A DNA stretch of 64,000 nt, taken from Xylaria sp. FL1777. Its lineage: Eukaryota > Ascomycota > Sordariomycetes > Xylariales > Xylariaceae. Position 1 is the first letter of the stretch. Every line of letters begins with the position of its first letter. Under the pieces are notes generated by a model. It searched no databases and had not been told where the DNA came from. It saw nothing but the letters and a program-made list of their open reading frames with translations. The stretch spans positions 186,001 through 250,000 of the forward strand of contig MU400544.1 in NCBI GenBank assembly GCA_022578965.1, written 5' to 3'. Shown piece after piece: positions 13,934-25,019 of this stretch. Made by a program: the position numbers and the translations under genes.

Positions 13934-15430
13934 CTACGGCACAGCATCTCTACTGATGAATTTTCTCTTGACCAGCCTCACCCACCTCCTCCGTCTCCAT
14001 TCCCCCCTTCTCCCGTCACCGTCCTCGCCTTCCTCCCAGCTTGGCCTCGGCCGCTTGGACGTATCAGTATTCTTGCTTTTACCCAAGGTCGAGCCGTCTA
14101 TGACGCCAATCTTTTCCGTCTGCTCGTCGTAGATATCATACACCCATCTCTCCCCCTCCGTCTCGATCTCGACGCCTGTGATGATGCGCTCCTCTACCCA
14201 CTCGCGACTCCATAGGTCTAGCGCCCACTTCTTTTCGCTCCACTCCCAGCCTTGTGGTGGTTGGACATCTTCAAAGAAACGGGTACCCACCGGCCGGTCA
14301 CCCGCAATTCGTATGGGCGAGAGGGGGTCATAAGGCGACGCTGAGAAGAGCCAGGGCTCCCACTCTCCGGCCCCCGAGAGCCTCTGCAGCTCAAAGATCT
14401 CTACTTCTCGAGTTTCGGGCGCACTGTCCAGTATGATATCCCGCTCTACCCACTTCTCAACCCACGTCGCGGCCTTTTCTTCCTGAGGCTGGACATGCTT
14501 CTTGTGTGCCGTCTCTAGCTGTCTCTGGACAGCTGGATGTCCAAGGCACGTGACGGCCCATCCCGCAGTCAGGAAGATTAGTCGCCAAGGGATAATGTTG
14601 GCCGCTATGCACATAAACAGACAGGCGACGAATAGGACGACAAACAAGGAGCTGCTCTGGGCCTCGTTGCTGAAATTGGTCCGCGGCACGACAAGCTTCA
14701 CGATGGCATCGTGCATCTGGCTGAAGTCTTCCATGCTGTTCTGCAGATCACGCATATTATGGAAGAAATCCCGACTCAGTTCCTTCACGGGCTTGACGGT
14801 GATAGCGGGAGCGAAGGGTGGCCCGCCGGGAGAATAGCCAATAGCTTGTTCGTTCGTCAGGCTGAACTCAGCCGCAGGGTGACGCGCGATGAAGTTCGGA
14901 ACCAGGATACTAACCAGGAGTATGACGAGCGGCAGCAGCGGTAGAAGCGAAGGGTCTAGACACACGAAGGTGTAAACGGCGAGGAAGGAAAGGGTATGCG
15001 ATGGGCGGCGCCACGCTAGCAGCCGGTTGACGCGGGCCTGGAAGACGAAGACGACGCCTATGCGAGCGTTGAAGCGACGGAAGTTATTGGACATGGTCGG
15101 CAGGGTGAAGTTGGGCTTCGCCGCCCGGCCGGGCAAAGGGTCGTCCTGGGGGATCTCGGCATCGTCTAGCGGCACTACTTGTTCCAAGAGCTTCTCCACG
15201 AGGTGATCTTGTATCCGCGCCTTTTCCTTCAACGCAGAGAAACGCCCGCGCAGTCCACCGCTCCGGGACGGGGTTTCACTGTCCGAGTGATAAGAACCAT
15301 GGCTTTCAGTTCGTTTGTGGGAGCCTGAGGGCGTCGGTGTCTGAGCTCGGGGGGCTGAGCTGTTCAGGATTATAGTTGGTATAGGGTCGTCGCGGTTGAC
15401 GAAAGTTTCGGCCCTGTATTCTTCCATCAT
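13934..15430 (-). CDS. PEX30-family integral peroxisomal/ER membrane protein with DysF domain
   Basis: Member of the Pex30/31/32 (Pex23-Pex24) peroxin family, which shapes ER contact sites and controls peroxisome number and size. It is a single exon of 498 residues. Residues 1-60 are Ser/Thr/Pro-rich and probably disordered. Two hydrophobic blocks at about 147-178 and 262-296 form the reticulon-like membrane part. The DysF domain follows: the N part begins near 341 (REVEIFELQR), with aromatic motifs GEWEPWLFSASPYDP and PPQGWEWSEKKWALD, and the C part has WVYDIYDE near 429 and RRRRWVRLVKRK near 479-490. Those Trp and basic signatures are the basis of the call. Which paralogue (Pex30, 31, 32 or fungal Pex23) cannot be settled by eye. 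It is divergent from RRP4. Confidence 0.88.
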   Translation of the reverse strand: MMEEYRAETFVNRDDPIPTIILNSSAPRAQTPTPSGSHKRTESHGSYHSDSETPSRSGGLRGRFSALKEKARIQDHLVEKLLEQVVPLDDAEIPQDDPLPGRAAKPNFTLPTMSNNFRRFNARIGVVFVFQARVNRLLAWRRPSHTLSFLAVYTFVCLDPSLLPLLPLVILLVSILVPNFIARHPAAEFSLTNEQAIGYSPGGPPFAPAITVKPVKELSRDFFHNMRDLQNSMEDFSQMHDAIVKLVVPRTNFSNEAQSSSLFVVLFVACLFMCIAANIIPWRLIFLTAGWAVTCLGHPAVQRQLETAHKKHVQPQEEKAATWVEKWVERDIILDSAPETREVEIFELQRLSGAGEWEPWLFSASPYDPLSPIRIAGDRPVGTRFFEDVQPPQGWEWSEKKWALDLWSREWVEERIITGVEIETEGERWVYDIYDEQTEKIGVIDGSTLGKSKNTDTSKRPRPSWEEGEDGDGRRGEWRRRRWVRLVKRKFISRDAVP

Positions 15431-16106
15431 GGATAACCTTTAATGCCTTTCTACCGCTTAATTATAATTCCTCCCTCGGTTCCTTCGCGTTTGCTATTGT
15501 AGGCTTCAGGATGACGTAGGTAAAAGGCACATGTAGTAGTCCTATTAAATCACAATCAGTGCTAATGAAGGTATCATATTATTAAACGAAGTGCTGAACT
15601 AGCAGCATCTTCTTTGAGCGCTGTGGTGAAGAATAGGATAGTCTTAAGGTACGGGTGATAGTATAAGGAGGATTCCGAAATTGAGGGACGTAGAATTGAC
15701 ATCACATGCTAATGTTGGGAAACAAGGCGAAGAAGCACGTGCAGGGGTCTTGGATCCCAACCCACTATAAGCTAGTGGACTTAGTGCCCAGATAGTGGAT
15801 CATCCGCGGGGTTGGCTAAGCTAACCTGGAAGAGTTCAGCGGGGTTTGGTGGGGCACGGCACCTAGGCAGGTACCTAAGTAAGTACTTAGTAGTTTGCAG
15901 TTCTAGAGCTGCAGCTTTTTTTTTGGGCTTCTGCCAAAGAAGCTCTCGTCGCATCTACCTACTCACCATCTACCTATCAAAAAGAGCTTTCATATCCCAG
16001 CAAGCACGAGAAACACTGTACATAACCGAAACGGATGAAATAATCGAGCGCCCCTGTATCTAAAGTCGACAGAATCAACTTCGAATCGAACGAGACGTCT
16101 CCAAAC
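15431..16106. promoter_or_regulatory. Divergent promoter region of the PEX30-family gene and RRP4
   Basis: 676 bp between two divergent starts. It holds a palindromic CACGTG at 15736-15741, a possible bHLH (E-box) site, and a T-run near 15916-15924 close to RRP4. No gene is seen. Confidence 0.35.
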
Positions 16107-17273
16107 ATGCCTATCACAATACTACAGCCTGCACCGCCGCCAGGTTATTTCCCGAATGAACCCCTCGATGGAGACTCGGATTCCGATTCAGCAGGTGGAG
16201 CTGATCTTGAAGGCGATGTGTCTATGGGAGTGGCGTCAGGACGATCTCGTCGGTCAGATGCGATAGTGACTCCGGGCGAAGTAATAACAGAGGACTCCCA
16301 GTGGATGCGGTAGGTAAAGACTCGACCTAATCCTCTCCTACCACCCTCGGCTACGGCTTGTAGCAGCCCAGACTAACCTCGATTGCCTCCTCCTTACAGA
16401 GGCCACGGAACATACACAACCGTCGAACCCTACGCCATCGTATCCTCCGTCGCCGGCACACTAGCCAAGACAAACAAGCTCCTCTCCGTGCGTCCTCTCC
16501 GCGCCCGCTACACACCAGAGATAGGAGACCTGGTCGTGGGCCGTATTGTCGAGGTACAGTCCCGCCGGTGGCGCGTGGATGTCGGCGCCGCACTCCTCGC
16601 CCAACTGCCCCTCTCGGCGATCAACCTACCTGGCGGCATCCAGCGGCGGCGCACCGAAACCGACGAGCTACAGATCCGCACCTTCTTCTCCGAAGGTGAG
16701 CTCCTGGTAGCTGAGGTGCAACAACTATACGGAGACGGCGGGGCCGTGCTGCACACGCGCTCACTCAAGTATGGCAAGCTGCGCAATGGACTGTTCGTGG
16801 CTGTTAGTGGCACGGGTGGTGGCGGCGGCGTCGTGCGCGCCCGTCGCCAGGCCTTCGCCATGGATATCAATGTCGGCGTCGGCGGCCGTGGCGCCGCCAC
16901 CGACGACGCCGAGAAGGTCGACGTAATCCTCGGCGTCAATGGCTACATCTGGATCAGCAAGCACATCGAGGGCGAGGGTCCCGCAGCCGAGACGTCGGGC
17001 CCCGCCATCACGAGGGTCGAGGAGAGCGTGGGGCTCAACGTATACTCGAGCCAGAATGACGAAATACCCATCGCTACGATGCGCGAGATCACGCGCGTCA
17101 AGGGCGTCATCGAGGCCCTCGTTGAACACGGCTTGCGGGTCGACGAGGAGATGGTGGTGAGGGGGTATCAGGAGGCTGTTGAGCTGGCGAGGGGAGACGG
17201 CGACGGGGAGGAGACGCTATACCTGGGTGGTGAACGGGGTCGTAGACTGGCGGATGCCCTTATTGGTCGGTAG
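16107..17273 (+). CDS. RRP4: Exosome complex component RRP4
   Basis: RRP4 is one of the three S1/KH cap subunits of the RNA exosome, which processes and degrades RNA 3' to 5' in nucleus and cytoplasm. The join is 16107-16309, 16400-17273, giving 358 residues. Intron 1 (90 bp) restores [20 protein letters not shown], a conserved start of the folded part. The N-terminal domain is followed by an S1 domain from about residue 105 ([29 protein letters not shown]). The KH region has [17 protein letters not shown], the family's unusual G-x-N-G-x-I/W signature. A Gly-rich insert (GTGGGGG) and a Gly-rich VGVGGRG stretch lie between S1 and KH. The C-terminal helix region ([16 protein letters not shown]) is present. 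Confidence 0.93.
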
Positions 17274-17690
17274 TCTTGAGATGCAATACGTCTCTCGAGG
17301 AGACGAGGTTGATCTGCGCAGAGGACGAGAGGAAGGGAAGCCATGATACCACCACATTAGCGCCTTTGGGATAACAGGCTCTTCCCGTGTAGAAAAAAAG
17401 GGAATGAAAATAGCAAGATTCTACCTGTAGATAGACATGCAAACTACGATCTGTATATATCTCATGCGGACGAGGTTATTCAGGGACCCTAGTGATTAAT
17501 TCAGGCTCTAGAAAATAAAGACTAACTAGATCACGATCCACCGATCGCTTGCGAAAGTATACCGGTGGTTGGCTCCATTCTAGGGAAAACAGTTATATAC
17601 TAACTACTATGTTACACATTGAACCTAAAGCGTGTGTAGATATTGATGGGAGACTAGAATCTGATATTTATTCCATGTAATGGTTGTAGG
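17274..17690. other. Gene-free 3' flank of RRP4
   Basis: AT-moderate sequence with no supported gene. It leads into the tandem duplication starting near 17691. Confidence 0.35.
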
Positions 17691-17813
17691 CCATCTTCAC
17701 ATAGATCGACGGCGTCCCGTTATCTAGAACATATTATGACTTATGTGTAGTGTTCTTGGAATATCAAAAAGGTCCCGTTTAGAAAATAATGAAGAGAAAA
17801 AAAAAGGTAGTTT

Positions 17814-17934
17814 TGGCCAACGAGGGAATTGAACCCCCAGTGCCTAGCGATGCTGAGTAAGGAATGTAGTTAAGTTTTCGCTATATAACGATGTTTTAGG
17901 TAGAGATGCTTCGCTAGACCGTACCAACTCGGCC
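17814..17934 (-). tRNA. tRNA-like Pol III element, copy 1 (possible intron-bearing tRNA pseudogene)
   Basis: Read on the minus strand there is a perfect A-box (TGGCCGAGTTGG) and a B-box (GGTTCAATTCC) followed by a run of nine T, the Pol III terminator. A D-arm, a T-arm and a TAGCG/CGCTA anticodon-type stem can be drawn around an intron-like insert. Against a normal tRNA, the acceptor arms do not pair when the A-box sets the numbering, and the anticodon loop lacks U33. A different fold pairs GGCCGA with TTGGCC at the two ends. It could be a decayed tRNA gene, a tRNA-derived element or another small Pol III RNA. No anticodon is assigned. Confidence 0.4.
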
Positions 17935-18148
17935 ATTTAGTGTCTGTTTAGTATGCCTCAGGTTAAAGTTGAATATTAGGCTACATTCACATAGATCGGC
18001 GGCATTCCGTTATAATTTATCTAGAACATATTGCGACAGTCATGTTGACAACTTATGTATGGTGTTCTTAAGGTCCTGTTTAGACCGCCCAGTAGTAGGG
18101 CAGTCCAACGGGTGAGAAAATAATGAAAGGAACCAAAAAAGGTAGTTT

Positions 18149-18269
18149 TGGCCAACGAGGGAATCGAACCCCCAGTGCCTAACGATGCTGAGTAAGGAAT
18201 GTAGTTAAGTTTTCGCTATGTAACGATGTTTTAGGTAGAGATGCTTCGCTAGACCGTACCAACTCGGCC
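18149..18269 (-). tRNA. tRNA-like Pol III element, copy 2
   Basis: Near-identical to the element at 17814-17934. The B-box is the consensus GGTTCGATTCC, and the 3' strand of the anticodon-type stem is CGTTA, where copy 1 has CGCTA; both still pair with TAGCG (one G-T pair here). The terminator is six T. The same unpaired acceptor and missing U33 are seen, so the same doubt applies. Confidence 0.4.
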
Positions 18270-18748
18270 ATTTAGTGTCTGTTTAGTATGCCTCAGGTTA
18301 AAATTGAATATATACTTCTTATTATTCCTGCTGCTGGGTATATAGTTTGCGCTAAGAGCTGCTTACTTAGGTACACATCCTAAGGTATAGAAGTGCTCGA
18401 GAGTATATAACATAGGAACGACTGTGGGTGGTAGTATAGACACTGTCCTCTCATGGTTTTCTACGATCCCTTCGAGTTCCTTATATATACTTTATACATA
18501 AACCAGAGGGAGATAAGAAAAAGGAAAAGACGCGAAGGGGAGCTCAAAGCTTAGCTTCCGGACCTTTTTTGGAACCAAAACGTCAGTCCGGCGTGATTCA
18601 GTAGTATATGACGATAGGAAAGTTGGGTATATACTACTCTCGTTCCTCCTCGTATTATCACGTGCCATCATGAAAACCCGCACATTAAATAAATCCCTTC
18701 CCCGAACGAGAGTGGTAGTCATAGACAGTGTGAAAGGGTCCTCCCGAC

Positions 18749-20407
18749 TTATGAGAGGAGCTTGGCGAGGTGATGGAACTGAGTGAAATAGGTGTATCCC
18801 GCGGCGAGGACGGTGAGCCATCGAAACAACGCACCTTTGGCGGTGGGGCCGCCGAGCCCGAACACCATCCAGAACCAGTAGCCCAGCCCCGTGATCTGCT
18901 TGCCGTTGCGGTCGAAGTCGGGCTTGCGACTGTTTATCCACAGGAATCTGTCCAGCTCGGACTGCAAGTACGGCGAGTACCGCACGCGCAGCAGCTTGTC
19001 CATCCAGCCGGGCGTCGCCACTACGGTGCGCCTGTGCGTGAAGCAGTCGAAGGACGCGCGACCGTGGTATGCGCCCGTGCCGGATTCACCGACGCCACCG
19101 AAGGGAAGGGTGGACACGGCGCCGTGCATGTAGGCGTCGTTTATACTCGCTCCACCTGATGTGACGTGGCTGAGAACTAGAATTGGGGTTAGCTAGGTGG
19201 CTGGGATAAATAAGTGATTTAGCTTACCTTGTTCATTTTCGGCTTTTGAACCGAAGGTCATGAGAGATAGGGGAGTGGGGTCTACTTTATTCATGATCTT
19301 GATGGCCTCTTTGACATCGTCAACGGGATAAATAGACCAGATGGGACCGAAAGATTCGTTCACCATCATCGGGTCGTCGATGGAATCGACGAGGACGGCG
19401 GTGGGGGCGATATACAGCTCAGACTTGTCTGTCTCGCCGCCCATGACGATCTTGCCGCGCGTCGAGTCTAGCATTTTCTTAATACGGTCGAATTGCCTCT
19501 CATTGACAATGCGCGCATAGTCAGGGTTAGCCTTGGCGCCCTTGGGGAAGAATTCGTTATACGCAGCATTGACACACTTGATGAAATCGTCGACGACTTC
19601 GCGCTCTGCGCACACGTAGTTGTGGGACATGCAAACTTGGCCGGCATTGGTGCACTTGCCCCATAGAAGCCGACGTGCTGCCAAGGGCAGATTGGAAGCT
19701 TTGGAAATAAAGGCTGGGTTCTTGCCGCCGAGTTCGAGGGCCACAGGTGTCAGGGTCTCAGCGGCCTTCTTGGCGACGATTCTTGCAACGGTCGAATTGC
19801 CAGTATACAATATCTTTTCCCATTTCTCATTCAGGAGGGCTGTTGTTTCGGGGATAGCGCCGTTGACAACGTGGAAGGATTCCGGGTCTAGATACTTCTC
19901 CACCATCTCCTTGATGACCATGGCGGTTGCGGGGGCGCTCTCAGAGGGCTTGATGACTGCGGTACAGCCGGCACTAATGGCGCCCATGAGAGGGCAGATG
20001 TTCAACATGAAGGGGAAATTGTAAGGCCCAATGATCAGGACTGGGCCCAAAGGCTCCTTTCGGACGCGCGGCTTCAGAGGTACGTAGGTCAGGGGATAGT
20101 CCAGATCTGTGTCATCTTTGACCCAGGTCTTCAATTTTGTCAGGGCGAGGTTCAGGTCCGAAATAGCGAAGTTCACCTCGCCGATGAAAGTTTCGGCGGT
20201 TGGCTTGCCGATGTCCTGCTTCAAGGCGGCGACCAACTTGGGGGTGTAGTCGGTGATGCCCCAGTACAGCTTCCTCAATTGCACGAGACGCCATTCGATG
20301 TCCTTTGTCTTCTGTGATGCGTAGGCTGCACGAGCCTCGGCGGCATACCGGGCAATATCATCCAAGGGCGTTGTCTCAAAGGGAAGGATTTTCAGATCAG
20401 CAGCCAT
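18749..20407 (-). CDS. Membrane-anchored fatty aldehyde dehydrogenase (ALDH3 type)
   Basis: Oxidises fatty aldehydes to fatty acids with NAD(P)+. The join on the minus strand is 20407-19228, 19176-18749, giving 535 residues. The 51-bp intron restores ENEQVLSHVTSGGASINDAY. Landmarks are the cofactor-site region PLGPVLIIGPYNFPF (119-133), the general base Glu225 in ELGGKNP, the catalytic Cys259 in NAGQVCMSHNYV, and ESFGPIWSIYP near the end of exon 1. ALDH3 features include the short N-terminus and a C-terminal hydrophobic segment (RWLTVLAAGYTYFTQF), which would anchor the protein to ER, peroxisome or mitochondrial outer membrane. I chose the start at 20407 (MAADLKILPFE); an in-frame Met 30 codons upstream is possible but adds a non-family extension. 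The gene is divergent from eL22, now 24 kb away across the AT-rich island. Confidence 0.93.
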
Positions 20408-21013
20408 TCTCGCTGAAGCAGGAAGTACAAGTATCCTGGATTGAAAGGAGACGTCAATTGAGCGAGGCAGATTATGGCCTATGATACAGAGTGGCAAGTT
20501 TTTGAAGCTAGTGGTTGAATGAATGAAACCCTTTGGAACCGGCCAAGATATGCTACCTCCGTATGTTTTATAGCTTGCTGACAGCAGTCCTACGGACTTC
20601 TACTACGGAGGACTAGGGGTAAAATAAGGTGCACGACCCCGAGGCTAAGATAACTACTCGAATGAGCGTTCGACGAAAATGGAAACGGCCTCGCGCACAA
20701 GACAAGCTGTCAAGGTCTCAACGTAGTACTGATCATCTAAGATATCGTCGCAGGAGGTGTCAAGCCGAGGCATCTCCCGAGTCTGGTCGGAGTAGGACAG
20801 AAGTTTTATGGGGAGGTGCATTAGCTTCTTACCTCTAGGCTCGTACACTACCTCTAGGCAGGCTCTAGGCTCTTGATGAGATAATGATGATGATGGATGA
20901 TGCCTGCCGCGTAGACGGATGTATTACCTAATAGGTGCTTAAATTAACGCAACCCATTAAAGCCACATAGCGTGCAGTGCGAGCCACATTAGATTAGGTA
21001 AGACATGCAAGTA
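20408..21013. promoter_or_regulatory. ALDH promoter remnant left of the island
   Basis: 606 bp of normal-composition DNA between the ALDH start and the outer LTR. No gene is supported. With 44544-44807 it makes up the inferred original ALDH/eL22 divergent promoter. The last bases (CAAGTA, 21008-21013) match the six bases just inside and beyond the far LTR end. Confidence 0.5.
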
Positions 21014-21234
21014 TGTGCCTTCTGAATACTGGCCTAGAACTTTGTAATTACTACGTAAAGTTAGGTCTGTACTTAAAAAGGTAGATGTTAAAAAAAAGAC
21101 ATTTTTTGAGTACAGTACTAAAAAACTATATATAAATACTACTAATTTAAGTAAAGCTAGTTTGTACTTTTTAGGTTTTTATATAATAACTATTATATAG
21201 TATATATTATAGCTTATATTGCTTAAAAGCTATA
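21014..21234 (-). repeat. Left LTR of outer element
   Basis: 221 bp starting TGTGCC. The alignment with 44323-44543 has no gap and no transversion. The outer half (21014 to about 21110) keeps most G and C; the inner half is nearly all A and T where the partner has G or C. Confidence 0.9.
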
Positions 21235-23489
21235 ATTACTTTTTTTATTAAATAACTATTTTAGCTATTTATAAAAATAAAGCTATTTATAAATGCTTTT
21301 TAATATTTATATTGCTAACGCTTTTAATTTTTGTTTATTTTTTTTTAGTATATATTTATTAATATACTATAAATTTTTTACTAAATAGCTATTTTTATTA
21401 TAAGCTAAAAATAAATTATTACTATTATATTTATTAAACAATATTATTTTTTTAAAGCTTTATAGTTTATATATATTATTATAATAGTAACTTATAATAG
21501 TTTATAAGCTATTATAATATAGTTTAAACTTATTAGCTTATTGTTTAATGTATAAAACTTAATTACTAGTTTTATAAGTTTTAATTAAGCTTTTTTTTTT
21601 TGTAAATAAGCTTAAATTTAGTTTTTTAATGCTTTTAAATTATTAAAGTAATTATATGCTAGTAGTGCTTTATAGTTTTATGCTAAATATTGCTAAAATT
21701 TAACTTTTTTTTTTTTGTTTAAATTTTTAATATAATTAATAATTTTTATAATTAGTTATTAATTTAGTAATTATATTTTAAATAATAAAAAATAGCTATT
21801 ATAGCTATTAAGCTTTAAAGTTTAGTTATATATATAAATAGCTACTTTTAATAAAGTTTAAAAATTAAAATAATAATAAATTAAACTTTTATATAATATA
21901 ATTTGCTTAATATTACTATTAGTTTTTTTAACTTTGCTATTACTTTTAGGTTTTTTAAATATAATTAACTTTATAATAAAACTATTTAATTTATGTTAAT
22001 TAGTTGTTTTTTTACTTATAAATATGCTTATATTATTGTTTATTTATTTTTTAAAAAAACTAAACATTTTGCTAATTTATTAAATTAGTAGTTTTGTTGC
22101 TTTAAAATTAATATTAAGCATTATTTTTGCTTTAACTTATATAATAGCATATTTAATGCATATTAATAGCTTAAAATTAGCTATAAATATATAGTTTATA
22201 GCTTAATATATAAGTAATAAAAGTAATATAATAAGTTATAAGTTTAAAAGTTTATTTAATAATAGTTTTATTAGCTAGCATTAATTATATTTAATAATAA
22301 CTTGCTAAGCAATAAGCGTAGCTTTTAAGTATTAAAAATGCTTATTTAGCTTTTAAATTAAGCTTTTAATAGTAGTATGCTTTAGGTTAATATGTGCGTT
22401 TTTTGCGTTTTGTAATAATTTTAGCATTTTAAGCATTTTTAAAAGCATTATAGCTTAAAATACTATATTAACTAAGTATAAAGAGTTTTTTAAAGCCTGT
22501 TTATAATTAATTAGCTTAAATAGCATGCTATTTTTTTTAATAAAGTGCTGTTTTATTTATTTTAAACTTATATTATGTAGTAATTTAGTTTTAAAACAAA
22601 GATTTTTAAAAATAGCTTATAAATTTATAATGTTAAAATGTTATAGTAGTATTATTAGCTATATTTTAGCTTTTAGTAATAATTTTATATTAGCTTTAGC
22701 TTTTATTAATAAAAAAACTAGTATAACTAGTAATTTTAATAGCTAGTTTACTAAAACATTTAATTTGTTTGTTTTATATATAATTTTTATGCTAAAATAT
22801 TTAATAACGTTTAAAAAACGTACTATTTTTGCTAGTTGTTTTATTTTTATTTTTATTGTTATAAAAAACTTATAATTTATATAAACAGTAATTTTTCTGT
22901 TTTTTACTTAATGCTACTAGTATTAAAATGCTAGCATTATAGCTAGTAATTTTTTTTTTTGCATTAAGTAGTATAATTAATATGCTTTAAGCTTTTTTAA
23001 AAAGTATACTACTAAATGCAAAAATATAGTTATTTTATAAAAATGCAGCTATATTAAATATGCTTTAATATAATATATGCTTAAGTTAATATTTATTATA
23101 AATAAAAGCTTTTAATTAAAAGCTTAAATAATTAGCATAATAATAATAGCTTTATAGATTTTTTGCTATATGTTTTTAGCTTTTATATTTAATTTTACTT
23201 TTTAGTTTTTAAGTTTTTTTATTAATATAGTTAATAATATAGCAATTAATAAATAGTTTTTAATAAAATACTTAAAATAATTTATAATATTTATAAATGT
23301 TTTTATTTTTATAGTAGTTTTAAGCATAAGCTGCTTTTATATTGCTATAACTTTTGCTAAGTTTGCTTTAATACTATTATAAAAAACGTTAAAACTAAAA
23401 AAAATACTAAAATTTACAAAAAGCAGTATTTTTAATATATTAATTATTATGTTATACTTAACTAATTATATAAATAATAAATAATAGCG

Positions 23490-23627
23490 CTTATATAGTT
23501 GTTTTTTTATTTTAGCTTAAATATAAATGTTATTAAATAAGCTAACTAGCTATTTATAAAAAGGTTTAATTATTTTTTATATTAATACTTAAAATGTTGC
23601 TAAAGCGTTATAAAGTTTAAAAAGCAT
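23490..23627 (-). pseudogene. Decayed reverse transcriptase fragment of the outer element
   Basis: Minus-strand translation gives MLFKLYNALATF and, after about 20 codons, VSLFNNIYI, matching the Ty3/gypsy RT blocks MPFGLxNAPATF and VYLDDIxIYS with the two catalytic Asp read as Asn, as RIP (GAY to AAY) would produce. Several stops interrupt the frame. Confidence 0.75.
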
Positions 23628-25019
23628 TACTATTTATTTATATAGCTTAAATAATATAATAAACGCTATTTTTTTGCAATATAGTTTATATATAATAATA
23701 TGCTAAAATTTATTTTTTAAGTTAATAAAAGCATATTATTAGTGCTTTATAGCTTATTATATTTAGTTTATTATATTAAATAGTAAATAAGCTTGCTTTT
23801 TTGTTTTTTTATTAACTTTATAATAATTATAACAAAAATGTTATATTATTAATTTATTATTTTTATTAGGCTTAATAATTATATTTAGCGCTTTTTTTAA
23901 AGTTAATAATGCTAATAAACTTTATAGCTTTATGCTTTTTTTAATATAAATATTTTTATGTGTTTTTATAAACTTACGTAATGCTTTTTTTTATACTAGG
24001 CTATATTTTTGCAATAGTAGTTTAATTAGCAAACTATTATTTATATTAATATAATGCTTTATTTTAATAATAATATTAGTTTTTTGCTTAAAGTAATTAA
24101 ATAGTTTAAAAAAATTTTTTATATAATAATTTTAATATTTAGCAATTTATAGTTTTTTTAAAGTATTTTTATGCTATTTAATAGTTATAATATAACATTT
24201 TTTACTAATTATATTAACAAATAAGCGTTTTATTAGCTATATTAAAAAGCTTTTTTTAAACTTAAATAATATAATAACTTTATAATTATTTAAAACAGCA
24301 AAAATGCTTTTTTATTTATAAAAAATCCGTTTTTTAATAATTATATTACTTAAAAAAATATAATTTAGTATTATATTTACTATTAATATTTATGCTTTTA
24401 ATATATTACTAATAATTATAAAATTTGCTGTTATTTTATAATTTTTAATTATTTAAAGTTTTGTTTTATTAATGCTATATATTATGTTTTATTTTTATAA
24501 TTAATATAACGCTAGCTTAAATACTAAAAATTATAAAATATAGCAATTAATATAACTATAGTTTTAAAAAACAGTAAATTTATAACTATTAGTTAACTTA
24601 GCTAAAAAGAAATTATAATAATTACTATAATTATTTTTTAGCTTTTGTTTTTTATTAAGGTTTTTTTAACTTTTGCTTGTTTTAATTAATAAAGCAAAGC
24701 TACTTTAAGTAATATTAAAAATTTTAGCAAGTTTTTTATTAATTATATTATTTTTAAAACAATTAATAAAGTATTATTTTATTTTATTAATATTGTTTTT
24801 ATTTTTAGCGTTATTTATAATAAAAACGTGCTTAAAGCTATTAATTAAAGCTTTGCTTTTAAAAGTTTTATATTTATTTTAAACTTTATTAAATCTGCTA
24901 AAAAAATTATTATAAAAAAGCTTGCTTTTAATAGTTATAAATTAATTAATTTGCTTTTTTTAGTTTGTTTTAAAGTTTTTAAGCTATTTAGCTTTTATTT
25001 TGCAGTTTTTTATATAATA

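Larger units (their letters stand above)
17691..18312. repeat. Imperfect tandem duplication carrying a tRNA-like element
   Basis: Two units, about 17691-17976 and 17979-18312. Each starts with a block like cacatagatcggcggc, then ctagaacatatt, then a Pol III-like element, and ends with a shared tail (gtgtctgtttagtatgcct...). The tRNA-like cores differ at only a few sites, while the 3' flanks (left on the + strand) have diverged and carry an insertion in unit 2. The duplication therefore seems to include flanks and not to be two independent insertions. Confidence 0.75.

Noticed and set aside
16508..17129. Long minus-strand frames opposite RRP4
   Set aside because: Shadow frames of a GC-rich exon that encodes clear S1 and KH motifs on the other strand.
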